DNA of 35,510 nucleotides from WGAB01 sp964406105 (GCA_964406105.1 CAYOQK010000040.1:1-35510); one strand, 5' to 3'; shown: positions 6,713 through 15,023, numbered from the stretch's first letter. Notes: generated by a model not told the origin, from the sequence alone. Numbers and translations are program-made.

Positions 6713-9100
6713 TCAGAACAAGTCCAGTTCTCCCTCGCTTTCCTCGGGCATGATGCGGGGCTGACGGCGTGGCCGATAGGCGTTGAACACGTAGCGCACA
6801 CTTAGAGATACCATCGGAGCCTTCCGCTGGAACTCCCGATGCAGGATCCATTCCCCGGTTTCGCTGGTAAAAGCCCATCGGCCTGTGGCCAGCACGTCGC
6901 GCACCTGGAGCGTGAGATGGAGCCGCCGACCCCACCGGTATTTCCACGCCAGGTCCAGGGTGGTGAACCCCTGGCGGGTACCCTGTGAGGTGACGGATGG
7001 ACTTCGGTATCGCAGGTGTACCTGGATCTGTCCCCAGTTGCCGATCTGGAACTCATTGCGGATCCGTAGGGAACCGTTCCAGCTGCTCCGGGTATCATCG
7101 CCACTGTGGAGCCAATAGCGATGGGCATCACCGATGATCTGGAGGCTCCACCCCGCATGGGGGTCCAGGTCTACTGTGGTTTCCACCCCCAGGGCCTCGG
7201 AGGTGCCCACGTTCTCAAAGGTGTGAAGGATGGCGTTTTCGCCGTAGGGACGTTGTACCCGTTCAATCCGCTGTAGGGTTTGCCGTCCATAGGCGTCTAT
7301 GGTGAGCAGGGCAGAACCGATGGGACTCTGGAAACTCAGGTCCACGCTGTGGGTGTAAGAGGGTTTCAGATGGGGATTGCCTTGATGGGCGTTGTTGGGA
7401 TCCAACCAGGTGAGATAGGGTTCCAGCCACCACGACCGGGGCCTACGGATCCGTCGAGAGTAGCCGAGCATCCATTGTCGTTGGCCCGGCAGTTGCCAAG
7501 AAAGGTGCAGGCTGGGGAACACGTCCACCCGTTGGAGCCGAAAGGTGTCCGGTTCGCCCACCAATTGGATTTGGCGGTGCGTGGTTTCCAGCCGCAGCCC
7601 CCCTTGGATGCCCCAGGATTGGGTATCATGCGACAGGAGCCCGTAAAGGGCGTGATTTTGCCGATGGAACTGCAGGGTATAGCCGTATTCAGCCTGATCT
7701 ACGAAATCTCCGGTCAAGGTGTCGTACAGGGCATAGGTGCGTTCAGTGCGGCTGCGATGCAGAGATCCTTGGTATCCCAGTTCTACTCGGGTATGCTCGG
7801 CCAAGGGGCGACGATATTCCAGGCGAGCCTGGCCATAGGTGGAAGGTCCCTTTTCCGTGGCTTGATCCCCCTGGGTGAGGCGATCCCCGTCGTAGCGCAG
7901 GGTGTAGGAGTGTTCGCTGGCCTGCCGATGGGTGAAATAGAGGTCCAGGGAGAGGCGATGTTCTTGGCCTGCGAAGTCGTGCTGGAGGGTGGCAAAGGTA
8001 GATAGCGAGGGGCTGGCGCGCTCCCAGGCATCTTCCGTGGTATAGGTGTCCTCGGTGCCCAGCGAGTCGTGCCATACCTCGTGGTAGTCCAGCAGAAACC
8101 GCCGTTCCATGTGCCAGCGTCCCCAGCTGCCTCCCAGGCTCAGAAAGCTCTTGCCCCACTGGAGTTCTATGCCTCCCCGCAGGCCATAAGGGCGCATGCG
8201 ACGGCGGAAACTGCCGGTGGCTGTGCGCTCCAGCCCACCCTCAGGGGTCGTTGGCATCTGGCTCCCGGTGTACCTGCCTGGATAGGTTCGGAGGTTGGCG
8301 TAGCCACTCAGGTACAGATTGATCGGGCCGGAGCGGCGGTTGACCAGAGCGTCGCCTCCGTACTTTTGATCTAAGCCAGCATGGAGATGGATCTGGCCGC
8401 CAAGGCCCGGGGTGCGCCGTTTCTTGAGGATCACGTTCAGGATGCCCACCTCGCCCTCGGGATCGTATCGGGCTGAGGGTGAGGTGATGATCTCAATGCG
8501 GTCAATGGCACTGGCCGGGATCTGAGCCAACGCATCGGAGGGGTCCAGAAGGGTGGGCCGGCCGTCAATCAGCAGGGTGAAGTTGCTGCTCCCTCGCAGA
8601 TACACTTGGCCGTCCGGGTCTACGGTCACGGAGGGTACGGTTTCCAGCACCTCTAAGGCTGTGGCCGAGGAGGTGGTGGCTTGGCGGCCCACATGTACCA
8701 CCCTTTTGTCAATCTTGAAGGTGACCGGGGGTGCAGAGGCCTGGACCTCCACGGGCTCTGTGGTGAGCACCGAGGGCTTGAGCAGCACTGTGCCCAGGTT
8801 CAGGTGGGGATGGTCCTTTGTGAGGGATACAGGGCCCAGGGTTTGCTTGCGGTACCCCAGGAAATCCACGCTTACCAGGTACTGGCCCGGGCGTACTGGA
8901 GAGAGCACGAAGAGGCCGCGGGCATCCGTGGCGGCTCCGGTCACCTGGCTGGTGTCGGGCAGGCGATACAGGATCACGCTGGCGTATTCCAGCGGTTGTT
9001 GGGTTTCGGCGTCCAGAACCCGGCCAGTAATGCGGCCGGAGAAGGGTTGGGCCATCAGTCCGCTGGCCAGAGTCAGCAGCAGGCCGAGGGATCTCCACAT
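6713..9100 (-). CDS. TonB-dependent-receptor-like outer-membrane beta-barrel protein
   Basis: 795 residues from the ATG at 9100, which follows AGGAGGT (complement of 9106-9112) at 5 nt. The longer open frame runs back into rplQ and is not used. Domains in order: signal peptide (1-18, cleavage near LMAQ), a carboxypeptidase-regulatory-like beta sandwich (about 20-108, with ITGRVLDAETQQPLEYASV), and a plug (about 140-228) with TLLIDGRPTLL, AIDRIEIITSPSARYDPEGE and a GILNVILKK strand. A beta barrel fills the rest, ending RYVFNAYRP plus a short acidic tail. This layout matches the OMP_b-brl_3 group of Bacteroidota-type barrels, related to TonB-dependent transporters but often without a clear TonB box. 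The ligand is unknown, and no SusD partner or TonB gene is nearby. Confidence 0.9.
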   Translation of the reverse strand: MWRSLGLLLTLASGLMAQPFSGRITGRVLDAETQQPLEYASVILYRLPDTSQVTGAATDARGLFVLSPVRPGQYLVSVDFLGYRKQTLGPVSLTKDHPHLNLGTVLLKPSVLTTEPVEVQASAPPVTFKIDKRVVHVGRQATTSSATALEVLETVPSVTVDPDGQVYLRGSSNFTLLIDGRPTLLDPSDALAQIPASAIDRIEIITSPSARYDPEGEVGILNVILKKRRTPGLGGQIHLHAGLDQKYGGDALVNRRSGPINLYLSGYANLRTYPGRYTGSQMPTTPEGGLERTATGSFRRRMRPYGLRGGIELQWGKSFLSLGGSWGRWHMERRFLLDYHEVWHDSLGTEDTYTTEDAWERASPSLSTFATLQHDFAGQEHRLSLDLYFTHRQASEHSYTLRYDGDRLTQGDQATEKGPSTYGQARLEYRRPLAEHTRVELGYQGSLHRSRTERTYALYDTLTGDFVDQAEYGYTLQFHRQNHALYGLLSHDTQSWGIQGGLRLETTHRQIQLVGEPDTFRLQRVDVFPSLHLSWQLPGQRQWMLGYSRRIRRPRSWWLEPYLTWLDPNNAHQGNPHLKPSYTHSVDLSFQSPIGSALLTIDAYGRQTLQRIERVQRPYGENAILHTFENVGTSEALGVETTVDLDPHAGWSLQIIGDAHRYWLHSGDDTRSSWNGSLRIRNEFQIGNWGQIQVHLRYRSPSVTSQGTRQGFTTLDLAWKYRWGRRLHLTLQVRDVLATGRWAFTSETGEWILHREFQRKAPMVSLSVRYVFNAYRPRRQPRIMPEESEGELDLF

Positions 9101-9124
9101 GGAGCACCTCCTGAGCCAGAGCAG

Positions 9125-9152
9125 CAAAAGGCCCCGCAAGATTGCGGGGCCT
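9125..9152 (-). terminator. Rho-independent terminator after rplQ
   Basis: The stretch 9129-9152 is a perfect inverted repeat: an 11-nt arm AGGCCCCGCAA, two bases, and its complement. It forms a strong GC-rich hairpin. On the minus strand it is followed by TTTT (9129-9126) and then GCTGC, a short but recognisable U-tract. It lies 28 nt after the rplQ stop and 25 nt before the start codon of the outer-membrane gene, so it should end the alpha-operon transcript or attenuate read-through. Confidence 0.8.
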
Positions 9153-9179
9153 AAGGGGTTCGGATTCATCCGGGTCACG

Positions 9180-9590
9180 CTACGGGGCGGGGGTTTCGGA
9201 GCCTTCGGTGGCCTGTTTCCCTTGACGGATCTCCTCTGGAGGGATGAGCTGCAGGAGGGCCATTTGGGCTCCGTCGCCCCGCCGACGTCCCAGGCGGTAA
9301 ATGCGGGTGAACCCGCTGGGCACGTCTTTGTAGCGGGGAGCCACCTCTTCAAACAGGTAGTTGGTGACCTTCCGATCCACCAGGAACTGGCGGGCCAGGC
9401 GACGGGCATGCAAGTCGCCCCGGCGGCCCAGGGTGATCATCCGCTCGGCCCACCGCCGGGTTTCCTTGGCCTTGGCCAGGGTGGTTTGGATCTTGCCGTG
9501 GACCAGGAGGGAGATCACCTGGTTCCGCAGCAAAGCCCGCCGATGCTCGGCGTCGCGCCCCAGTTTCTTAACCCTCTTCCTGTGCCTCAT
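9180..9590 (-). CDS. rplQ: 50S ribosomal protein L17
   Basis: 136 residues starting MRHRKRVKKLGRDAEHRRAL, with LLVHGKIQTTLAKAKETRRWAE (split here by the conserved TT) and the C-terminal YRLGRRRGDGAQMALLQLI strand typical of L17, followed by a short variable tail. L17 lines the large-subunit exit side. The start overlaps the end of rpoA by 23 nt, and an AAGGAG site (complement of 9598-9603) lies 7 nt upstream inside rpoA. It is the last gene before the terminator hairpin. Confidence 0.98.
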   Translation of the reverse strand: MRHRKRVKKLGRDAEHRRALLRNQVISLLVHGKIQTTLAKAKETRRWAERMITLGRRGDLHARRLARQFLVDRKVTNYLFEEVAPRYKDVPSGFTRIYRLGRRRGDGAQMALLQLIPPEEIRQGKQATEGSETPAP

Positions 9591-10563
9591 CTTCCATCTC
9601 CTTGAGGTACTTGCTTACGTCCATACCCAGTTCCAGGCCCAGGTGCCGGAGTTTCTCCTGCACTTCCTCCAGCGATTTCTCGCCGAAGTTCTTGATCTTG
9701 AGGAGTTCGTCGGGGGTTTTGCTCACGAGATCCGCAATGGTTTGGATCCCTTGTTCCTTGAGGAAACTGGCGGTGCGGACCTTGAGTTCCAGCACATCCA
9801 GGTCCTTCAGGAGCATGGCCTTCATCCGCTCGCGTTCTCCGTAGTCCTGTTCGGTTTCCGCCAAGGCCTGTTTGACCGGGCGGGTCACGCGTTCAAAGTG
9901 CTCCAGCAGGATCCGGGAGGCCTCTTGCAGAACGTCCCAGGGTTTCCGGGTGCCGTCGGTCCAGATCTCCAGGTTCAAGCGTTCGTAGTCGGTGCGTTCT
10001 TCCACGCGGATGTTCTCTACGGTGAAGTTCACCTTGACCACCGGCGAGAACACCCCGTCAATGAAGATATACCCCGTAGCGAAGCCGTCCCGGGGGATTT
10101 CATCAATGGGTTGGTACCCCCAGCCTCGGGCCACCACGATCTCGGCGTAGAGCCGGGCGTCGTCTTTGGTGAGGGTGGCGATGTGTTGATCCGGGTTGAC
10201 CACCTCCACCTCACCCGGTGTTTCAATGTCGCCGGCCTTGACCTCGCCGGTGCCCTCCTTGCGGAGGTATGCGGTTACCCGGTCCACGTCGGGTACATCA
10301 AACCGGAACCGAACCTTTTTCAGGTTCAGCACGATGTCGGGCACGTCTTCCAGAACACCGGGGATGGAGGTGAACTCGTGGGGCACCCCTTCAATGCGGA
10401 GAGCGATGGCCGCGGCGCCTTGGATGGACGACAGCAGCACCCGCCGCAGGGCGTTGCCGATGGTGATGCCGTAGCCGCGTTCCAGGGGCATCAGGGCGTA
10501 GCGGCCGTAGGTGGGGGTTTCCTCTTCAATTTGGATGCCCCGGGGAATCTCAAATCTGCGCAT
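9568..10563 (-). CDS. rpoA: DNA-directed RNA polymerase alpha subunit
   Basis: 331 residues, full length. The N-terminal domain shows PLERGYGITIGNALRRVLLSS and GVPHEFTSIPGVLEDV, which mediate dimerisation and contact with beta. The C-terminal domain (about 240-315) has LELKVRTASFLKEQGI, DLVSKTPDELLKIKNFGEKS and EVQEKLRHLGL, the helix-hairpin-helix region that binds UP elements and activators. A linker rich in charged residues joins them. It lies 14 nt after rpsD with a GAGGTGA site. The order rpsD-rpoA-rplQ is the usual bacterial alpha operon. Confidence 0.98.
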   Translation of the reverse strand: MRRFEIPRGIQIEEETPTYGRYALMPLERGYGITIGNALRRVLLSSIQGAAAIALRIEGVPHEFTSIPGVLEDVPDIVLNLKKVRFRFDVPDVDRVTAYLRKEGTGEVKAGDIETPGEVEVVNPDQHIATLTKDDARLYAEIVVARGWGYQPIDEIPRDGFATGYIFIDGVFSPVVKVNFTVENIRVEERTDYERLNLEIWTDGTRKPWDVLQEASRILLEHFERVTRPVKQALAETEQDYGERERMKAMLLKDLDVLELKVRTASFLKEQGIQTIADLVSKTPDELLKIKNFGEKSLEEVQEKLRHLGLELGMDVSKYLKEMEDEAQEEG

Positions 10564-10577
10564 GGATCTTCACCTCG

Positions 10578-11210
10578 TTACTTGGAGTACAGCTCCACGA
10601 TCAGCCGTTCCTTGATGGGGTGGGTGATGTCGTCGCGGGTGGGCATCCGCAGGACCGTGCCTTCGGGCTTGGACTTGTCCAGGCTGAGCCAAGAGACCAC
10701 GTTTTGGGGATCCTTGGCCTCCAGGGCAGCCTGAACGAAGGGGTTTTTGAGCATCTTCTCGTCCAAGGTGATTCGGTCGCCCACGTTCACGAGGTACGAG
10801 GGAATGTCCACCTTGCGGCCGTTGACCCGCACATGGCCGTGGCTCACGAACTGCCGGGCCTGGGAACGGCTGCTGGCGAACCCCAGGCGATACACCACGT
10901 TGTCCAGTCGGCGTTCCAGAAGCACCAAGAGGTTCTCACCGGTATTGCCGCCCATGGTGCGGGCCTTTTCAAAGAACCGGCGGAACTGGCCCTCCAGCAC
11001 GCCGTAGATCCGTTTCACCTTTTGCTTCTCGCGGAGCTGCAGGCCGTAAATGGACATCTTCCGCCGGGACCGGGAAGGGCCGTGCATCCCAGGCGGATAC
11101 CGGCGCCGCTCAAAGGGGCATTTTTCGGTGAAGCACTTATCGCCCTTAAGAAACAGTTTTTCGCCCTCTCGGCGACAAAGACGACACTTCGGACCCGTGT
11201 ATCGTGCCAT
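10578..11210 (-). CDS. rpsD: 30S ribosomal protein S4, zinc-binding (C+) form
   Basis: 210 residues. The N-terminus has four cysteines, C9-x2-C12 and C26-x4-C31, which form the zinc site of the C+ form of S4. Then come RRYPPGMHGPSR, LREKQKVKRIYG and the S4 RNA-binding domain with RRLDNVVYRLGFASSRSQAR and HVRVNGRKVDIPSY. S4 nucleates assembly of the 30S body and, in many bacteria, represses its own operon. A GGAGGG site within the 3' end of rpsK precedes the ATG. Confidence 0.98.
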   Translation of the reverse strand: MARYTGPKCRLCRREGEKLFLKGDKCFTEKCPFERRRYPPGMHGPSRSRRKMSIYGLQLREKQKVKRIYGVLEGQFRRFFEKARTMGGNTGENLLVLLERRLDNVVYRLGFASSRSQARQFVSHGHVRVNGRKVDIPSYLVNVGDRITLDEKMLKNPFVQAALEAKDPQNVVSWLSLDKSKPEGTVLRMPTRDDITHPIKERLIVELYSK

Positions 11211-11216
11211 GGTTCG

Positions 11217-11609
11217 CTATACCCTCCGTCGTTTCGGCGGCCGACAGCCGTTGTGGGGGATCGGGGTCACATCCTTGATCGCGACCACTTGGAGGCCAGC
11301 AGCCTGGATGGCGCGGATGGCCGCCTCTCGGCCAGGCCCTGGGCCTTTTACCTGCACTTCCACCTGTTGCATGCCCAGTTCGCGGGCCTCCCTGGCGGCC
11401 TTTTCCGCAGCGCGCGACGCCGCAAAGGGCGTACCCTTCCGGGTACCGGTGAACCCTACGGTTCCTGAAGAAGCCCAGGTGATCGTGTTGCCGTGAACGT
11501 CTGTAATGGTCACAATGGTGTTGTTGAAGGTGGACTTGATATGGGCGATGCCGAAGCTGTCCACCTTTTTGGTGCGTTTCTTCTTCTTGGTGAGCCGTTT
11601 CCGTGCCAT
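11217..11609 (-). CDS. rpsK: 30S ribosomal protein S11
   Basis: 130 residues with the S11 hallmarks: IAHIKSTFNNTIVTITD, WASSGTVGFTGTRKGTPFAA, the VQVKGPGPGREAAIRAI block and the basic C-terminus DVTPIPHNGCRPPKRRRV. S11 forms part of the 30S platform near the mRNA exit. Its lysine-rich N-terminal extension (KRLTKKKKRTKK) is typical. It lies 3 nt after rpsM and 6 nt before rpsD. Confidence 0.98.
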   Translation of the reverse strand: MARKRLTKKKKRTKKVDSFGIAHIKSTFNNTIVTITDVHGNTITWASSGTVGFTGTRKGTPFAASRAAEKAAREARELGMQQVEVQVKGPGPGREAAIRAIQAAGLQVVAIKDVTPIPHNGCRPPKRRRV

Positions 11610-11612
11610 GGC

Positions 11613-11981
11613 TTACTTCCGCTTTTTCTTGAAGATGTTGCCCCGGGGCCCCTTACGGGTACGGGCGTTGTGCCGGGTCCGCTGACCCCGTACGGGCAAC
11701 CCGGCCTGGTGCCGCAGGCCCCGATAACAGCCGATGTCAATCAACCGCTTGATGTTCCGCTGAACCTCTGCACGAAGTGCCCCCTCAACCTTGTACTTTT
11801 CGGTTTCCGCCCGCAGCTTCGTCACCTCGTCCGGCGTCAAATCCTTTACCCGTTTCTGAGGGTCAATGCCGGTGGCTTCCAGGATCTTCCGCGCGGTGGA
11901 CCGACCGATGCCGTAAATATAGGTCAAACTCACCCACACCGGTTTATTCCGCGGAATATCCACACCTGCTATGCGTGCCAT
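11613..11981 (-). CDS. rpsM: 30S ribosomal protein S13
   Basis: 122 residues starting MARIAGVDIPRNKPVWVSLTY, with the helix-two-turn-helix region YIYGIGRSTARKIL, then RGLRHQAGLPVRGQRTRHNART and a very basic tail KGPRGNIFKKKRK that reaches tRNAs in the A and P sites. It follows rpmJ with 3 nt between stop and start, which implies coupled translation. Confidence 0.98.
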   Translation of the reverse strand: MARIAGVDIPRNKPVWVSLTYIYGIGRSTARKILEATGIDPQKRVKDLTPDEVTKLRAETEKYKVEGALRAEVQRNIKRLIDIGCYRGLRHQAGLPVRGQRTRHNARTRKGPRGNIFKKKRK

Positions 11982-11984
11982 ACC

Positions 11985-12098
11985 TTAACCCTGCCTTTGT
12001 TTGTGCTTTGGGTTTTCACAGATCACCATCACAACGCCGCGGCGCTTGATGATCTTGCACTTGTTGCAAATTTTTTTCACTGAAGACCGTACTTTCAT
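11985..12098 (-). CDS. rpmJ: 50S ribosomal protein L36, zinc-binding form
   Basis: A 37-residue gene found by translating the complement of the gap upstream of rpsM. It begins MKVRSSVKKICNKCKIIKR and ends NPKHKQRQG. The zinc ribbon residues C11, C14, C27 and H32 are all present, so this is the C+ type. The ATG at 12098 has GGAGGT a few bases upstream. L36 binds 23S rRNA near the peptidyl transferase region. Here it is the first gene of the transcript, where most bacteria have infA and map ahead of it. Confidence 0.97.
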   Translation of the reverse strand: MKVRSSVKKICNKCKIIKRRGVVMVICENPKHKQRQG

Positions 12099-12124
12099 GG
12101 CAACCTCCGGGAAAAGGGCCGAAA

Positions 12125-12153
12125 ATTGTACGCTTTCCCCCTACCCCTGTCAA
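12125..12153 (-). promoter_or_regulatory. Sigma70-type promoter of the rpmJ-rplQ operon
   Basis: On the minus strand TTGACA (complement of 12148-12153), a 17-nt spacer and TACAAT (complement of 12125-12130) form a near-perfect housekeeping promoter. The predicted start near 12118 leaves a leader of about 20 nt carrying only the GGAGGT site of rpmJ, so there is little room for an S4-type autoregulatory leader. The -35 box lies about 50 nt past the pyk stop codon. The gap 12099-12204 holds nothing else that I can recognise. Confidence 0.8.
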
Positions 12154-12204
12154 TGAAGGCACCCGCGCAGGGGACCCCTATTGTCGCCGATCCCTGCAGG
12201 ATTT

Positions 12205-13647
12205 TCAAGTCGTGGGGATCCCTTGCCCCTCCCTCAGCTGTTGCCAGGTTCTCAAGAGCAGGGTGTTGGTGTTCCCCTGAACCTGCAGGGGAAGCCCGGC
12301 CAGCACCACACACCAGGCGTCCGGTGCCAGGCCCGGCATGCACTGGGCGATTCTTCCAATCGCTCCCTGCACCAACCGGGCCAGGGAGGGCTCCTCACCG
12401 ATCACGGGTTCCACTCCGAAGGCGATGTGGATCTGCCGGGCCACCTGGGGATTGGGGGTGACGGCAAAAATCGGAATCCTGGGGCGACGACTGCTCAGCC
12501 GGAGGGCCGTGGTGCCCGATGCTGTGGGGGCGATGAGGCAACGGGCCTGTACCCGATGGGCCAGGTCCACGGCCGCATCCACCAAGGCCTCAACGGGATC
12601 CTCCGGGCTTCGCAGGGATGGCCCGAACCGCAAATGGGCCTCTGCGGTTTGCAGGATCCGACGTGCCCATTCCACGGTTTCCACCGGGTATCGGCCCACT
12701 GCCGTTTCGTCCGACAGCAGGATGCCATCGGCCCCTTGCAGCAGGGCCAGGGTGACGTCCGTGACCTCGGCCCGGGTGGGCCGGGGGTAGTCCACCATGG
12801 ATGCCATGGTTTGGGTGGCCACGTGGACCGGCCGGTGGTGCCGGCGAGAGGTCTGGATGATCCGACGTTGCAGATGGGGCAGCTCCGTAAGGTCCACCGC
12901 CAACCCCAGGTCGCCCCGAGCCACGATCACCGCGTCGGCCAGTGCCACCAGGGATTCCAGGTGATCCAGGGCCTCCCGCCGTTCAATCTTGACCATCAAA
13001 CGGGTGGAATGGCCCTGCAGGAGGCGGCGGGCTTCCTCCAGATCGCGGGGATGCTGCACATAGGAAAGGGCGACATAGTCAACCCCCGCCTGCAGGCCCA
13101 TCTGCAAAAGACGGCGATCCTCGGGCCCCAAGGAGGGCAGGTACGGCCCTGAGGGTAGGGTAACCCCTTTGCCGCTGCGGAGGATGCCACCCCGCAGAAC
13201 CCGGGTGTGCACCGGGGGCCCGGGGCTCAGCACCTCCAGTTCAATCTCGCCGTCTCCCAGAACGATGCGATCGCCGGGCTTCAGATGCTGCCAAAAGCCG
13301 GGCAGGCGCACACTCGCCCCCTGCGCGTTCCCCCTTCGTTCTTCGTCGTACAGCCAGAACTCCTGGCCCCGTTGGAGGTGAACCCGGTGGCCCTCCACCG
13401 GGCCCAGGCGGATCTTCGGGCCTGGCAGGTCCTGGATGGCGGCTAAGGGTATCTGGAGCTCTTGCTCCACGGCCCGGAGCCGTTGGAGTGTTTCCCAGTG
13501 TTGTTCAGGGGTTCCGTGGCTGAAGTTCAAACGGAACCCTCGGGCTCCTGCCTGCACCAAGGCTCGGATCACCGAGGTTTCCGCCGATGCTGGCCCCAGG
13601 GTTACCAGGATGCGTCCCTGGATCTCGGGCAGAGGGGTGGAATCCAT
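12205..13647 (-). CDS. pyk: Pyruvate kinase, divergent
   Basis: 480 residues. The active-site elements are present: TLGPAS (16-21), RLNFSHG (39-45), LPGPKIRLG (74-82), catalytic K220 with E222 in MVKIER, metal ligand D246 in ARGDLG, and SMVDYPRPTRAEVTDV. It converts phosphoenolpyruvate and ADP to pyruvate and ATP. Several usually fixed positions differ: the TQMLESM loop reads TQTMASM, SGETA reads SDETA, and the KD pair after the GVNLPG-like strand is missing. It may therefore be a specialised paralogue. The start overlaps the tnaA stop by 1 nt (TAATG) with no strong ribosome binding site, suggesting coupled re-initiation. Confidence 0.92.
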   Translation of the reverse strand: MDSTPLPEIQGRILVTLGPASAETSVIRALVQAGARGFRLNFSHGTPEQHWETLQRLRAVEQELQIPLAAIQDLPGPKIRLGPVEGHRVHLQRGQEFWLYDEERRGNAQGASVRLPGFWQHLKPGDRIVLGDGEIELEVLSPGPPVHTRVLRGGILRSGKGVTLPSGPYLPSLGPEDRRLLQMGLQAGVDYVALSYVQHPRDLEEARRLLQGHSTRLMVKIERREALDHLESLVALADAVIVARGDLGLAVDLTELPHLQRRIIQTSRRHHRPVHVATQTMASMVDYPRPTRAEVTDVTLALLQGADGILLSDETAVGRYPVETVEWARRILQTAEAHLRFGPSLRSPEDPVEALVDAAVDLAHRVQARCLIAPTASGTTALRLSSRRPRIPIFAVTPNPQVARQIHIAFGVEPVIGEEPSLARLVQGAIGRIAQCMPGLAPDAWCVVLAGLPLQVQGNTNTLLLRTWQQLREGQGIPTT

Positions 13648-15011
13648 TATCCCAGAGGTTCCAACTCAGCCAAGAAGTGCCGGAGGTACGGGGGTTCGTA
13701 TACGATGCGAAACCCGCGCAGCTGGTGCCGCTGATCCCGGAGGCGTTCAAAGGTGTGGAGCACGTGGTCCAAGTGACGTTGAGTGTACACCCTGCGGGGG
13801 ATGGCCATGCGCACGAGTTCCCGTTCCACGGGTTTTTCTTTGCCGAACATCAGCGAGCCCAGTTCCACGGCCCGGACCGCGCCCTCCCGATACAGGGCCA
13901 CCACCAGGGCCTGGCCCGGAAACTGCTCCTTGGGGATCTGGGGAATCCACTCGTGGGCGTCTACGTACACTGCGTGCCCTCCGGGTGGCCAGTACACCGG
14001 TACGCCTTGATCCCGCAGGCCAGAAGCCAGGTAGGCCACCTGGCCGATGCGGTAAGCGAGATAGGGTTCCTCCAGGGATTCCCGAAGTCCCACGGCAATG
14101 GCCTCCAGATCGCGGCCGCTGAGGCCCCCATAGGTGAGGAAGCCTTCCCAGAGCACCAGATACTGGCTGAACTCGCGGTACAGGTCCTCGCGGTCTGTGG
14201 CGATGAACCCGCCCACGTTGGCCAGCCCGTCCTTTTTGGTGCTCATGGTGACCACATCGGCAACCGAGAGGCTTTCGCGAACGATCTCCGCAATGGAGCG
14301 GTGCTCCTGGCCGGGCTCCCGGTGTTTGATGAAATAGGCGTTTTCGGAAGCGCGGCATGCATCAATGTGGAACACCACACCGTGGGCTTTCACGATCTCG
14401 GCGGCCCGCCGCAGGTTCTCCAGGGAAACGGGTTGGCCCCCGCGGGTGTTGTTCGTAATGGTCATGGTGAACAGGGCCACCCGGCGGCCCTTTCGTTGGA
14501 GGTCCTTCAGGGTGGTTTCCAGGGCTTCCAGGTCCACGTTGCCCTTGAAGGGGGCGTCGCTGCTGAAATCATGGGATTCAGGAGCCGGCAACTCTATGGC
14601 CTGGGCACCTCGGAACAGAAAGTTGGCCAGTGTGGTGTCAAAGAAGGTGTTGGAAAGCACCACGTCCTGGGGCTGGATCAGCGATTGAGCCAGGATCTTC
14701 TCCGCTGCACGGCCCTGGTGCACCGGCAGCACGTATTGTTTTCCCGTGTACTCCTGGACAGCGGTTTGGAACCGTTCAAAGCTGCGGGCCCCGGCGTAGG
14801 CCTCATCCCCCAGGAACAGTGCTGCCCACTGGTCCTGGCTCATGGCTCCGGTGCCAGAGTCCGTAAGGAGGTCCACCAGGATGCTCCACGAGGGTAAGCG
14901 GAACACGTTATACCCCGCCGTTTTGAGCAGGGTTTCCCGCTCCTGGCGGGTGGTCACCCGTACCGGTTCGGTCATTTTGATCCGAAAGGGCTCCAGGGGA
15001 TAGGGTTCCAT
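13647..15011 (-). CDS. tnaA: Tryptophanase (L-tryptophan indole-lyase)
   Basis: 454 residues of the beta-eliminating lyase family, a PLP enzyme giving indole, pyruvate and ammonia from tryptophan. Family motifs include DLLTDSGTGAMS, GDEAYAG, the HQGRAAE loop and STKKDGLANVGG, in which K260 should bind PLP. Tyrosine phenol-lyase is the close alternative, but the specificity positions match tryptophanase: D125 in FFDTT (Thr in phenol-lyase), L384 in AVELGS (Arg in phenol-lyase) and H445 in LRHF (Phe in phenol-lyase). This reading rests on remembered family sequences. The gene lies 12 nt after glgA and is coupled to pyk, so one of its products, pyruvate, is shared with its downstream neighbour. 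No tryptophan permease or TnaC-like leader is visible. Confidence 0.88.
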   Translation of the reverse strand: MEPYPLEPFRIKMTEPVRVTTRQERETLLKTAGYNVFRLPSWSILVDLLTDSGTGAMSQDQWAALFLGDEAYAGARSFERFQTAVQEYTGKQYVLPVHQGRAAEKILAQSLIQPQDVVLSNTFFDTTLANFLFRGAQAIELPAPESHDFSSDAPFKGNVDLEALETTLKDLQRKGRRVALFTMTITNNTRGGQPVSLENLRRAAEIVKAHGVVFHIDACRASENAYFIKHREPGQEHRSIAEIVRESLSVADVVTMSTKKDGLANVGGFIATDREDLYREFSQYLVLWEGFLTYGGLSGRDLEAIAVGLRESLEEPYLAYRIGQVAYLASGLRDQGVPVYWPPGGHAVYVDAHEWIPQIPKEQFPGQALVVALYREGAVRAVELGSLMFGKEKPVERELVRMAIPRRVYTQRHLDHVLHTFERLRDQRHQLRGFRIVYEPPYLRHFLAELEPLG

Positions 15012-15023
15012 GGTGTTTTCCCC

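Noticed and set aside
9100..9409. N-terminal extension of the outer-membrane barrel gene up to 9409
   Set aside because: The extra 103 codons overlap rplQ and the terminator. The ATG at 9100 has AGGAGGT at 5 nt and starts a proper signal peptide.
13587..14897. 436-codon open frame on the plus strand opposite tnaA
   Set aside because: It is an antisense shadow of a GC-rich gene. TnaA on the minus strand is clearly real, and the product of this frame has no recognisable family features.
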